Assembly: GCF_025370935.1 (NCBI RefSeq)
Contig: NC_133474.1
Location: forward strand, 13,001,915 to 13,065,914
Direction: 5' to 3'
DNA: 64,000 nucleotides
Source of the DNA: Choristoneura fumiferana
Lineage: Eukaryota; Arthropoda; Insecta; Lepidoptera; Tortricidae
In this document: positions 12,601-24,500 of the stretch, one piece after another
Position numbering within the stretch: position 1 is the first letter of the stretch
How the letters are laid out: the number at the start of each line of letters is the position of its first letter
The notes under the pieces: generated by a model
The model's input: only the letters and a program-made list of their open reading frames with translations
Databases searched by the model: none
Told to the model about the DNA's origin: nothing
Position numbers and translations under genes: made by a program

Positions 12601-14262
12601 CTGTAGTTTGGATTTGCTTTTTGATTTGATAGGTAGGTATGTTTAGTCTGATGTAGGATAGATCTGTTAAGTATGTGTAGAGTGGACTTTGGATTTTCTT
12701 TTGAAATATTTTTATTTGTTCGAGTACTGTAAGTAATGCACCTACTAGTACCAATATTTTATAAAGCATCCATATCAATGAATATCAATATCTGATCTGA
12801 GTAGATATCTACTTACGAAAACGTTGGCGACCACGGTCTTAGCAGCATACACACACATTCAAAGTAAACGAATTTATGCGACCTCATTAAAATTAAGCAA
12901 AAAGTTGTAAGAGTGTGCCTTACTCAAGACAAAAAGAATATTTATTGCTCTTGGTCACAATCCTAATCAGTATCGGAACCCATTTGGTCTCATCATCTCC
13001 AAAAAAATAAGCATCCTTCCTTCCCAGTAAATACACAACGCTGGACGTATAGTGGCGAGTATGAGTGGTATAATTAAGCCAAATGTTAATAAAGGGAACA
13101 ATGCCGCTCATCCATACGCGGCGGCCAATCAACGTGCCTTGGGAGACGCCTGATTAACGACAATAACTCAGCGACAGCACCAACTTGCCCACATTTATTC
13201 TTATTTTAGACCCTTCCCAACCGATCTCTAATGAATACGGTTTATCTTAAAGTTTATATAAAAAATAAATCGCTTTTAACTGAAGAATCACGCCTTAAAA
13301 AAGAAACGCTTATTAAAATTTATTTCTTTCTCTCCTGGCAGCGCTGTCGTGTACTCCGTCTCGAATAAAATTAAAAAGTGAAGAATTCTTATTTATTTTA
13401 ATACAATAAACCGCAATCGAAGAATAAAGATAAATAAAAGGCAATAAAAAATAAAATCGCATTAGCAATAAACAAAATACTTCAGCGGATGTGGGCAGAG
13501 CCGAGAATGCACACAGAAACGTGTGGAGAATCTTCCTTACTACAACACCCCTTCGACCTATCTTCTAATTTTCTTTCATTAAACAAGGTACAAATGACTT
13601 TATATAAGTATGACATTGGTTGAGCTCTGTTTCAAAGAAAATGCGATAAAGTGATTTTTCAAAATTAATCTTATTTCGGTTGACAAATAATCTCATCTAT
13701 CATGCCTACTCATGAACTGCTCACACAGCAAAATTAGTCAGAGACAGTTTCTTCTGCCGTCGCAATTATGACCAACAAAAGGCGATATGGAATATATTTT
13801 AATAAGGCTGCTCCACGGCACCTTCTTGTCCGATTGTCACGAGTGCTACCCTCGCCGGCGTTTTCTTAATTGTGCCGAAATATTTATTTGATTGCGAAGT
13901 TTGTAGCAGCCGAGCCACCGAAATGGTCATCGGTATCTGTGCTGCCGACGCCGGCCGCTGCGCTTGCGCCAACGCTCTCGGGATTATCCTATAAACTCTA
14001 GCCTGTAATAAGCTTTTGAAACTAGTCGCCTATAAATAAGGTATAATGGGTAAGCAAGTGAAGTAAGTATAGCCTAGGTGGCAAGAGAACCTAAGAGGGT
14101 GGATGGTGATTTTCTTGTTTAATATTAAATACCTGGGCGACCTCAGAGTTATTTTTTGCTGAATCATATTTTCTTTGCGAAATACACATATTTAAATAAA
14201 CATAAAAATCGTTAAACTAAGAAAATACAAAAAATGAAAAACTATACGCTACGTCTAACCGA
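9611..14262. other. gene-free region with repeat-poor blocks
   Basis: No coding sequence recognised. The stretches 10480-11350, 11800-12330 and 13780-14000 are more GC-rich, lack recognisable repeats and could be regulatory. Small open frames (for example 11707-11925, 12920-13132) show no domain or homology. Confidence 0.45.
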
Positions 14263-14332
14263 AATTCGATCCCAAGACCTCCGGTTCGCAAGTCCAACGC
14301 TATACCATCGGGATACTGCGCTCGCGGTGGTA
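14263..14332 (-). repeat. tRNA-like SINE head, degraded
   Basis: The - strand reads GATGGTATAGCGTTGGACTT (A-box-like and anticodon-arm region), then GGGATCGAATTTCGG (B-box-like). The acceptor stem is not formed, so this is a SINE relic rather than a tRNA gene. Confidence 0.5.
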
Positions 14333-14580
14333 GTAGTGAAAATAATCATCGCATTGTGCGTGAAATGTCTTATTATGTGTCATTGCTGTTATAAATAAAT
14401 TATTTTCTTTCTTTTCTTTCAAATGATATGAATAAAAACATACGAAAACTCGAAAACATGCGTTTTCTCAGAGATCAATTGATCGTCCCCGAAAATCCCC
14501 ATAGGTATAATTACAAATTCCATCGAAACCGTTAAAGCCGCTTCCCAGATAGTTAATCGAATACATTTCATAATTCATAA

Positions 14581-14807
14581 TTCATTTATTGCATTTCATG
14601 TTGAACCCTGCTTATAAATATTTATTATAGAGTACATTATACAAGAATTTCTCGTTTTAATGTCTTAAACCTATGCTAGTAATTAATTAATTGTACTCTA
14701 TAATAAATATTTACAAGATTGCTGTGCAGCCCTAAGCAGGGTGCATGTTCTTGGAATTGTTAATTAATGAAAGACCTTATGTACAACATGAAATGCAATA
14801 AATGAAA
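14581..14807. mobile_element. foldback element with subterminal inverted repeats
   Basis: Outer arms 'ttcatttattgcatttcatg' (14581 on) and its complement ending at 14807; a second inverted pair 'ataaatatttattatagagtac' / 'gtactctataataaatattta' lies inside (about 14613-14634 and 14693-14713). 227 bp. Confidence 0.75.
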
Positions 14808-15000
14808 TATATAGATATACGAGCGAAGCCGCGGGCAATAGCTAGTATAGATATATAATCAGAATCTTGGAAACGGCTTCAACGATTTCGACGAAATTTG
14901 TATGTGGGAGTTTTCGGGTATGACAAATCGATCTAGCTTGGTCTTATTACTGGGAAAAAAGTTTTAGCCCGAGCAAAGCTCGCTCGCCCAGGTATAAATA
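14808..15000. repeat. dispersed repeat fragments flanking the foldback
   Basis: 'gagcgaagccgcgggcaata' followed by 'ggaaacggcttcaacgattt' and 'cgagcaaagctcgctcgccc' are familiar lepidopteran repeat pieces, in the opposite sense to 7790-7964 for the first part. Confidence 0.45.
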
Positions 15001-15466
15001 AATATACAAGCAGCAATTGTTAAAGGTATTAGATAATAGAATCTCCTCTTGTCATAGTTTCTTGGTACAGTAGGTAACTAAGCTAAATTAACTTAACAAT
15101 ATTCATGTACGCTCGTTTGCCTCCCCCTCATAATAAAAAAAAACATACTTACACTGATGTTTTCTTAACACTTTTTTTTATTATTATTATTGATTAGGTA
15201 CCCATATTTTTCACTCCACTAAGTTTTATCATATTGCTGTTCTATGTAATAGTATGACGTCATTAATGCAGTCAACGCACACAGTACCTATGCCTCGATA
15301 TTACCGAACGTCGTGTATGGTTCAACATTTAACCTTTACAGCTTTTTACCAGGTGACCATTATAACAAATTATAAGAACTGCAGTAAAACAGCACCAGGA
15401 TAAGATAAGTATTTTATTTCGTATTATTTAAATAGTTCACTTAATATTAGGTTTTGTGTTTTCCGT

Positions 15467-15887
15467 CTATATGTCCGGCGGCCGATCGTAAAACCCGCCA
15501 GATTACGAAATTCCTAGGCATATCGTGAAATGGCGCCATTTCATGAATTGGCTAAGGGACATCCGCCATATCGTTCAAAACTCACCGTTTAACGATTTGC
15601 CTAGTGACGTTTAGGCAGATCATGAAACTCCTAGGCATATCATAAAACGCCGCCAGATTGGTTCTGACACTTTGCCGGCCGCTGCCGCGGCACGCTCGCT
15701 CTGCTCGTTCGGCTCGCGCGTTGTGGTCACAATTCATGCTAACCACTCCTCGCTTCTCTCGTCGTACCTAAATTTTTATTTTTTTCGGCATATCACGATA
15801 TCGTGCCTGGCCAACTTTTAGGCATTTCACGATATGCCTAGGAATTTCGTGATCTGACGGATTTTACGATAGGCCGCCGACATATAG
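15467..15887. mobile_element. 421-bp TIR element with repeated internal modules
   Basis: Terminal inverted repeats of about 65 bp: left 'ctatatgtccggcggccgat' onward and right ending 'aggccgccgacatatag', extending inward to 'gcatatcgtgaaatg/catttcacgatatgc'. The module CCTAGGCATATC recurs at 15513 and 15630 in one sense, and as GATATGCCTAGG at about 15831-15842 in the other. A GC-rich centre (15670-15725) separates the halves. No coding capacity. Confidence 0.8.
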
Positions 15888-17136
15888 ATCAAATGAAATT
15901 AAGCTCAAATATTTTAAATTAGGCTCAGGCCTAAATTTATTTCGGTGTATAACTAAGATATCAATAAATTAATCCATTCAATTATGCAAAATCTATTCAT
16001 AATGAACTGATAGCATAAATAGATATTCAGGCTAAGCCTTATTACTGGTCTGGAGACATTCCTTCAAATCTTACGCAGTCAAAGCTTGAACCTTGTCTGT
16101 CAGACGAATGCCCTATCGACGATCTAAATGGGCCACTGAATCGATACTGAATAGGTACGGTCGACACGCTGTGACCACGCATCGTGCGCCGATCATACGG
16201 ACAAGAGATGAAATAAAGTATGAAACTGGTCACTAGCTCACAGCGAGGCGAACGCAGCGCGCTGGCCCAGCCAACAATCGAGATGTGAAGCCGCGATAAC
16301 GATGTCAACTAGCGCAGCCTGTCCTCGCCGTTCCCATGATTTGCGATGCCGTTCTAATAGATATAATTACGACCAATCCATCAAACGGACATATATAATA
16401 AAATACATGATTCGAAAAAATGGTAATCGTTAAAAACGCGTTTCGATCGCTTTGAGAAATAGCAGAGATCATTTTTTGCACAGTGACGTGTTTATGAACG
16501 TTCTGCTATAAGTCCTCTTTGATCTCATCTCACTTGTCGCATTTGGTTACCGATATCGTTAGCTGCACTGGAAATGCAGACACGGCTCGTATACATAATT
16601 TTATTGATCTAATTTCTCTCCAGTGTAGTTTGGACATAACATCGCTGGTCCTAACAAAGCTGACTAATTATCGCGACGCGGCGTGTCGTAAAACAGTGCA
16701 TATTGACGGAATATAGAGAGGCCGGCACATAGTGCTTAATGACATTAATCACATTGATTTATTGTGGTTCCGAGTTATTACAGGCTGGGAGGCCGGCGTG
16801 TGTGCGTGTGTGAGCACATGACCCATACCTGTTCGCAAGTGTGCTTCTTGTATAAGTAGGCAATGCGAAGTGTATACAGCATGCTACAAACGTCTGTATT
16901 CTTCTTAAATTTTTATTTATCTTAAATGGGTCCTCAATTCACGAAATCACTGCAATATAAGGAATATCCATTAGTAAAGGAAAAACCTACTACAAAATGT
17001 ATAGTTTTCGGATTGTATTTCGTCATTCAATCTCTACGAGTATACCAGCGACTCGCACTGCCGATTTTTTTTATGTATAGAACTATATTTCTAAAAATGA
17101 AATTAATACATTTCATTTAACGAGATTTTATATTAT
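15888..17136. other. repeat-poor non-coding block
   Basis: Mostly unique-looking sequence from 16030 to 16830 with balanced composition, TAATTA-like and TGTGGTT motifs and no recognised gene. Candidate regulatory DNA; the open frames (for example 16042-16308) show no homology. Confidence 0.4.
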
Positions 17137-17492
17137 ACCGGGTATTTCCTGTATGTAACACGAGCAAATAATTAACACATAGATCGTACTCGTCAAACTG
17201 AACAACATTAGTTCAGCGACTTTAAAAAAAAAAGTCTTTAGATTTTCCCTTTTTCATACAAATTACTTAAATACTGTCATCAATGTACGCCATCCTAGAA
17301 CCCAACTGACGTCACCTGTCACGCTAGAAATATCAAACATTTTGCTTTACGTTGCTTCTGCGAAAAAACTTTAAAGTGTAATAAAAATAAAAAATAAACG
17401 AATTATTTTTAAAAGTCGCTGAACTAATGTTTTTCAGTTTGACGAGTATGATCTATGTTTTAATTATTTGCGCGTGTTACAGGAAACACCGG
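17137..17492. mobile_element. TIR element with about 80-bp inverted repeats
   Basis: Left 'accgggtatttcctgtatgt' mirrors right 'gttacaggaaacaccggt'. The match continues through 'gatcgtactcgtcaaactga' versus 'cagtttgacgagtatgatc' to 'cattagttcagcgacttt' and 'aaagtcgctgaactaatg'. 356 bp, centre unique, no open frame of note. Confidence 0.8.
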
Positions 17493-20400
17493 TACCTACC
17501 TATACGCAATTTATTTCAGCGAGGCGCATATGAAAAGTTACTTAAGTACATTTGTGTCTTAAGATTTTTAAGCCTAGTGACCTCGTTCTCACGTCTCCCG
17601 AAGACATGGCAGGGTTAAGAACACCCTGGCTAGTGGGCCAGTGTAAGGGCTTCATCGGACGTACGTATCGTGTGTGTGAGTGCGGCATTAGGCAACAATT
17701 TACGCTGTTTGCGGTGTGTTAATATTGATTGGCACGCGCTATTTCGGCGAGACTGCCCGGAACGTCCGCGAAACTAGTCCGTCACTTTTCTGTACGGTTC
17801 AGACACCAAATTATTTACGGAGCCAAATTATGCACGGGTTAGAAAGATAGAGCCTACCGACTGGCTCTAATGAGCTCGATAATAATGTATCGTTTGAACG
17901 TAGTTCATTACCATTTGGATGTGCAAAACGAATAGAATTCTGAGTGAAGGCTTGCACCCAGCAAAGCGTTTATGGACAGAACATGATTATGATGAAAATA
18001 TGATGATGATAATAGAAACTAGCTGTTGCTCACAGCTTTCAGTCTCGTTCAACAAAAAGAAACACCTATTCACAACTATCCTATCTTTCAAGCTGGTAAC
18101 AACGCTGGATACGAACCCGAATTTCTGGGCTTTACGAGACGCGCCCAGCACTGAACTACGTCGCCTCCAACCAACCCATTTGAAAACATTAATCGCGTGC
18201 GTATGAAACTTCTGGGCCTTATATTTTAAAATATAGTCTACATGCCTACTATAGACTCTATAGATTGCAGACAAACCTATATATAAACAGTGTATGGTAT
18301 TTTAAAGTAACTTAGAAAGTTTCCGTAATGTCTACGAAAGAGCGGAGTCCTCGACACGCGAGTTTAACTCGCACTAATCCGGTTTTTTTATGTTTTTTTT
18401 TGCTTTTGATATAAAAAAATATGTCGAGTTATGTAGCACAGTGGTTATCAATGTGTTATGGTGGCGTCCTTCAGGTGCCAGCGAACGTGCGCGGGCGCCG
18501 GGCCACGTCCGCCGCCAGCGCTGCGCATATCAAGCACTCCATTATAATTTCATAATGCGCGTTGTCAACGTAAGTAATACGCGAAATTTATGTTACGATG
18601 TTCTCACCGTTCGACGAGCCCGATGAATGCGTAATAAGCATAAGTCCTCATTAAGTAGTACAGTCAATGTTCCACTCATATTCATTTGAGGACGTGGCTA
18701 TAAATTCAATTAAAACGTTTGTAAATAGATGTTACGGGCAACTAGAAGTAGTTATCTACTATATTTTGTAGGCTTGTTATAGACGCGAATGCCTAACTGA
18801 TATCTATTACAATTTGCATAGATATGAACGCTACTACTTGTAGTTGTTGAACGCAAGTTTATATGAGTAGGTAGTTTACAATTGCTTCTTAAATATATAC
18901 TACTTATGGTATATATGGTATATATCTAATACATATACAGTCTGTTTTTGGCGATTAAAATATTTATTTTTCAATATATACCTAAAGCTTGTATTGTTGC
19001 TTCAAATGTAGGTATAACTATGTAGCAATTATAATTTACAATTCCCATATCGTACCTACGACTTGCGCTGCACGACTCGCACGCATGGAATCGGGTCACT
19101 GGTGGAATCAGGCGGAATGCCGCTCTATGACACGCATTTAACTTCCATATGAAGCACAATTAACTTCAATAACCAATCATCGTTTTAATGCACTCGTTAA
19201 ATTTCACATCAAATAAGTTGCCAATAGCGATTAAACAACAGAAGCTCACGATTTTATCGTTGAAATAAAATTAATAATGATTACTTTAATATTTCTTATT
19301 AGACGGGTTAATGAAACTACTTGTCTATTTAGAATTACTAGATTTAAATCCTAGGTTTTATTACGGTAAACAATGTTATACATAATTATGAAATTATGTC
19401 ATTGATTTCAATTAATCTATCTACACTTTAGAAAATGCCACGAAATTTTGTATAAACTGTTATAATATGTAGGTACAGCTTTAGATCATAAAACATACGC
19501 GCATATTATTCTGGCCACCACTGGCCCTCAATAACATTTTTTCATCGGCCATTAACGAAAGCAATAAAATAGCTTTGCCGATTTACAAAGGCAGAGAACG
19601 ATTTATAAAAAGATTATTAAGTAGTATTCTCGATTTATGACCTAGTTCAAACGAATCACATAAAGATGTAACTAAGTTGAATAAGATACCATGCAGACCT
19701 TATATTTCATTCGTAATAAATCCATGGCACTCTCGTTATTTAAAGATATCTACTTAAAAATATTTTCCCATTAAGAAAAAAGCTACATTTCGTTCCTCCA
19801 AATGTGTGCTACGAGTATATATACCGTTTTGGCAATTTGTATAATAGAATCATTATCAGATACTATATTATTTGTGTAAGAAACTTTTATCAAAGAATTA
19901 ATTTAAAACGCAATTGTAAACGCCACCAATTGCTGTAGTTAACAATTCCGCGCTTATCTCTACTCGAATACTTCGCCGACTAGTTCTCTTGCAGTATTTC
20001 TTGTCTACAAAAACCAGCCTACAAAATACAATCAGGCCGCAACACAGCAATATTTCCTCGAGCACATTGAAATTAATGTTGATAAATACACAAACGTAGC
20101 GGTGGAAGTGCGGACGTCGCGGGCGGAAGTGGCTCCATCCATCATCCGCCCGCCCTGGATAAAAACGCTCGTTACCGCCCGCCCTACCTGGCGCGGACCT
20201 GCTCGGCTACACACTAACAAGAACCGTGATATTGCTGTTCCGCTTACATTACGCGCTGCTTCACGTTTGTGGGACGGTTACTGCTCTATGACGTTTTATT
20301 TAAGTACATGCAACAACAATTTTTTTTATTTATTTATTTTTATTTTAAACGATTCAACTTTTTCGAAATATCTCTTTTAAGGATGAGTGTATTCGCAATG

Positions 20401-21369
20401 GATGGCTTTTACGAAAGTTTAAATAATGCTGAGGTGAAGAGTACCTCAAAAAATAACTATTCAGCTATTTAAAGGAATGAGCTCATAACCAAGGAGATTC
20501 TTTGGAGCGAATCATGCATTAGATACATATTGCAGACGAACGTCAAATTTAGCCATGAATCCTAATAAACATTACTAAGTGGATATCATGCTTATGCTTC
20601 ATTTACAACTACAATGCCTATTCAACAACTCACTAAACTACAGTCAACAGTAGACTGGATTTTTTAATTTATCTTCTATTTGCTCTAATAATGTGTACGT
20701 CATAGAGCCCACAGACTCGCTAGTATATATTAACCAGGGTATATTTTGGAAAAATATACCCGTGTTAGCAGCAATGTACATCAAAGTCAGGGTGGCAAGG
20801 CCGCGGCGGATGGGGCCCTCTATTAATGCCACACTCAACTGCCTCTATTACTGCTGTCATTTATTATATCCATTTTGGCAAATTGGCTGATCTTGCACAG
20901 TTTATGAGCGTTCTCTCGAGGTAATTAAGGAAACTGTATTGCCTTGTTTTGGCGAGATAGTTAAGAGTATTATTATTTAGTAGGTTAACAATTTATTGGC
21001 ACTTAGTTTTAATTAAGTACGCTAGTGGGTAGTTTAAATCAGGCTATGTAAGTAAAACATACAATTGATAGAAATTGAATAACATTAAATGTTGTTTGTG
21101 GAAGATAGCTTGCCTCATTTGGTATGTTCTAAAAACAACAACCGGAGTTATTGTGACATGTTTTAATAACTCTAAGCCTAATTTGTCGACTTCCGATATT
21201 CATATATCGATACAATACGATGCAAACATAAAGTTCAATAGAAGATTAAAAGCAAACAACAGATGTCTTAACACTAAAGAGTGATCGCTTCCATATAGAT
21301 AACCTTCGGATACAGGAATTGAAATTAACATATTATTATTCGAAGACAATTCAAAGGAAAATTGCTTAC
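17493..21369. other. gene-free region
   Basis: No gene recognised. Contains an end fragment of the 'agggttcc' repeat superfamily (18317-18391) and two higher-GC patches (18450-18620, 20090-20230). AT-rich otherwise. Confidence 0.45.
18317..18391 (+). repeat. end fragment of 'agggttcc'-type repeat
   Basis: 'gtttccgtaatgtctacgaa', 'gagtttaactcgcactaatc' and 'cggttttttta' match the usual terminal segment of this superfamily. Confidence 0.5.
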
Positions 21370-21514
21370 GATTGGAATAGTGTGATAGAGCTCATAAAAC
21401 ACTAATCCAATAGTCTTTACCAGCATGATACGATACCTACATATATAATTAACAAGATATCGTATCATGCTGGTAAAGACTATTAGATTAGTGTTTTATA
21501 AGCTGTTTCCAATC
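21370..21514. mobile_element. near-perfect foldback (about 145 bp)
   Basis: The core arms 'ataaaacactaatccaatag...gatacgata' and their complement (about 21393-21434 and 21457-21500) match almost completely around a loop of about 22 bp. Outer ends are gattggaa (21370) and ttccaatc (21507-21514). No coding. Confidence 0.75.
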
Positions 21515-24500
21515 AGGCCCATAGTAGATTGACCACTTCAAGCGTTTTCAGATGGCTTCGTTGTTTATTACTCTTAAATATATTTAAAATAGAACACAAT
21601 TGATTGTAAGTACATAGCTATACAAAACGAGTGTTCCTGAAGCAAACAACACGGGTAAACTATTTCCGTACCTATTTTTACCAACTAAAAGTTGTGTCGG
21701 ATGAAGTAGGCAGTGCAAGATTGAAGACACGCAAGGGTGACAACGAGGCGCAAATCTAGACGAGCGATTATAAAAGTATGCGCTAGGAATCCCGCGTCGG
21801 CGTGGCCGAAGTGGTATCTCTACTCGCCTGGCCCCATGTTGGGCGCCATTATACTGTGCCCGTACCATAACTACTTTTAAATTCTTTTTAACGAAATCAA
21901 TAAAAGTGTGTGTAAATAAAGTTCACAGCCATTGAAGGATTAATGTTACTTATGTAAGACTCATACTTTAATGTAACTTTGCGTAATCGTTCAAGAACTA
22001 TAAAAACAATGTGTACACATTGTTTTTCTACGGGACATATTTTGTATGGGATGCAGACTGCGATTAACTTTGATGAGCTCCCAGTATTTCAAAGCATGTA
22101 TATCTCGTAGAAAATATGTATATTTAAATTTAACCGTAAATCATTAAATACTATTATTATAGATATAAAAACATTGACCGTGATTTCATTTAACGAGCTC
22201 TCCATACCGCAAAGCTGGTTCCCTTCAGCGATGTGATATCGACTATATACACCTATACAATCAATAGGTATACCTACCTACCTCCTGAGGTATTAAAGAG
22301 CTTGTACTGGAACTATTCAATAAAGAGTGTTTCACGCGTTAAGATTCAATTACTTGATGACTATAGGTCCACTTCTTCTGGCTCATGCTGAGACACCGAC
22401 TTCAAAGTGGTAAAAAAATATTTTCATGGATTTTTGTAGTTGGCTAAATTGTTTGCTATATTTTACGTATATGCAAAAAAAATATACTCTACCTAAGTTA
22501 AATCGAAACCAAGCCGAGCCTCAGTTGCGCCAAAGTATTAAAATTATTATGAAACCACCGCCGCGATAAGACGGGATGATACCGGCTTAGCACCCACCGT
22601 CCCACCCCGCCGCACTATCTGCGCGATACTCGAATGCCTTTTCAGCGTATATCTGCATGAAAAGTCGCCTGAAGCTTATGCTTGCTAGTTGCAAATGGTA
22701 GTAAACAGTTATTTTGTTGTTAGAAGCGACTTGGCTTAGCCTTAACACAGACAGGTAGGTATTTTTTTACCTACATAAGGTATGATGAAAAATAATAGTT
22801 AATTCATACAAAATTGTTAAAATTATAGCAACTCATTCATTAATTACCCTGCTTATTAGCTTAAAGAAATCCGGTTTGATGATACAAGATTCACAGTTAA
22901 GATTATCTTTTTAATTTCTGCGTAATACCAACAGGATGAAAACTTGTGAAATCAAGCAAGACAAATAATCCCAACAATGTAAAGGACGTCGCGCAACTTT
23001 ATGCAGAATCTGCAGCGGTATGTCGAACGACAATTATAACTTTGGCCGGGCCGGCAGCGCTGCAACAAATAAAATATGTCCGCAAAACGCGCGAGGGGGA
23101 CGGCGCAACGAAATTTCGTACACGAGACAAAGATAAGCTTAACCAGCACGAAATTATGAGCGTTTAACTGTTTCTAGCTGTAGAATCTGGCACGGGTGCT
23201 TCGCCGGCTCGCCAGCGCGCGTTATTTACGACGGGGAGGCGGCTGCGCTCCCGCTGCACCCGAGATAGTGCCTCCCCGGAAAAGCGACGCCGATACCGCC
23301 GGTCCCAGACCTTTCCCCACCCTCCTGCTCACTGAACAAGGGCCAGTTTAGCGCGCCCCAAGCGAGCTCATGCCACCGCAACACCTCGCTTCTGCTTGTG
23401 CAGATTGCTGCCAACCAGCACATGCTATGGCCCTAAACACCACTCAAATCTCACCTCTAACACGGCGGCTATGAGGTGAAATCGTAACGGCCATGACAGT
23501 TCTCGTTTGGCCGTTTTAACTCGAGCAGATTCCGTGCATTATATTATAGCGAAGATGTCTGTATTTCTTGTTTATGATGGCATAAAGCTATGGGAAGTAA
23601 ATTTATATTTTAGTATCAATGTAGCACCGTCTACTTTCATAGACTGAGTGAGTGAGTATGCTATATTAATATATTATAACAGTTTAACAAGTATAATAGT
23701 TATTAAATGTTTAACAAATTGTGATATCTTAACCGACTAGTATTCCACTAGACAGGTAAATAGTACGTAGAATAAAAATCATGCACAATATATATCTTTT
23801 GGCTGTCTTATTCTAAACAATTGATTGTATGTAGGAAGATATACAAGCTAAACATCGTTGAAAAGATAAAAAGATATAAATGAAAATATACAATAAGATG
23901 AAAAGTACTGATTACTTTATCTATAATATTTTTCACCTATGATGAGTTCTGTGACGTTTCTAGTTTGAAAGTTTTAGAGATGTATCATTTATCGAGCGAA
24001 CTATCGATTTTCCTACGAGTTATTAGTGCCTATTTATGGAGAAGATGCATTATATTTAAAAAAAAAAAGTATTTTCCAGTTTTCCGCCCACCGGGACACC
24101 GTTTTCTCGTTCTCGCTCAAAATAATCCCTCAAACGAATTACAAACTCCCGACTCTAGGAGTTCAAAACAGTCTTTTTAGACCGTTTCGGCATTTTGCCA
24201 AAAAAAAACAACAAACCTCACGAGAAACAGTAGGTAACAAAAGTCAACAACAATAATAACAGAAATGAACAATAACAAAATACAATGCAAAGAAAATGCA
24301 ATGGAGACTCAACTCGTATATAAGGCAGACTCTCAGCGGCAGAAATCTTGCAAGTTTTGTTTATAAATTTAAAATATCTAAATGTTCATTGTTATTGAAT
24401 AATACACCGCGGCATTTGCCGAATTTGCCGATTATGTAGTGTCACGAAATACAATAATTATTCAAATAAATGATAAACTTCTTCCTATCTCCAAGTAAAT

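Noticed and set aside
21370..21514. MicroRNA gene
   Set aside because: Arms pair too perfectly and over too great a length; a foldback transposable element is the simpler reading, so no ncRNA is called.
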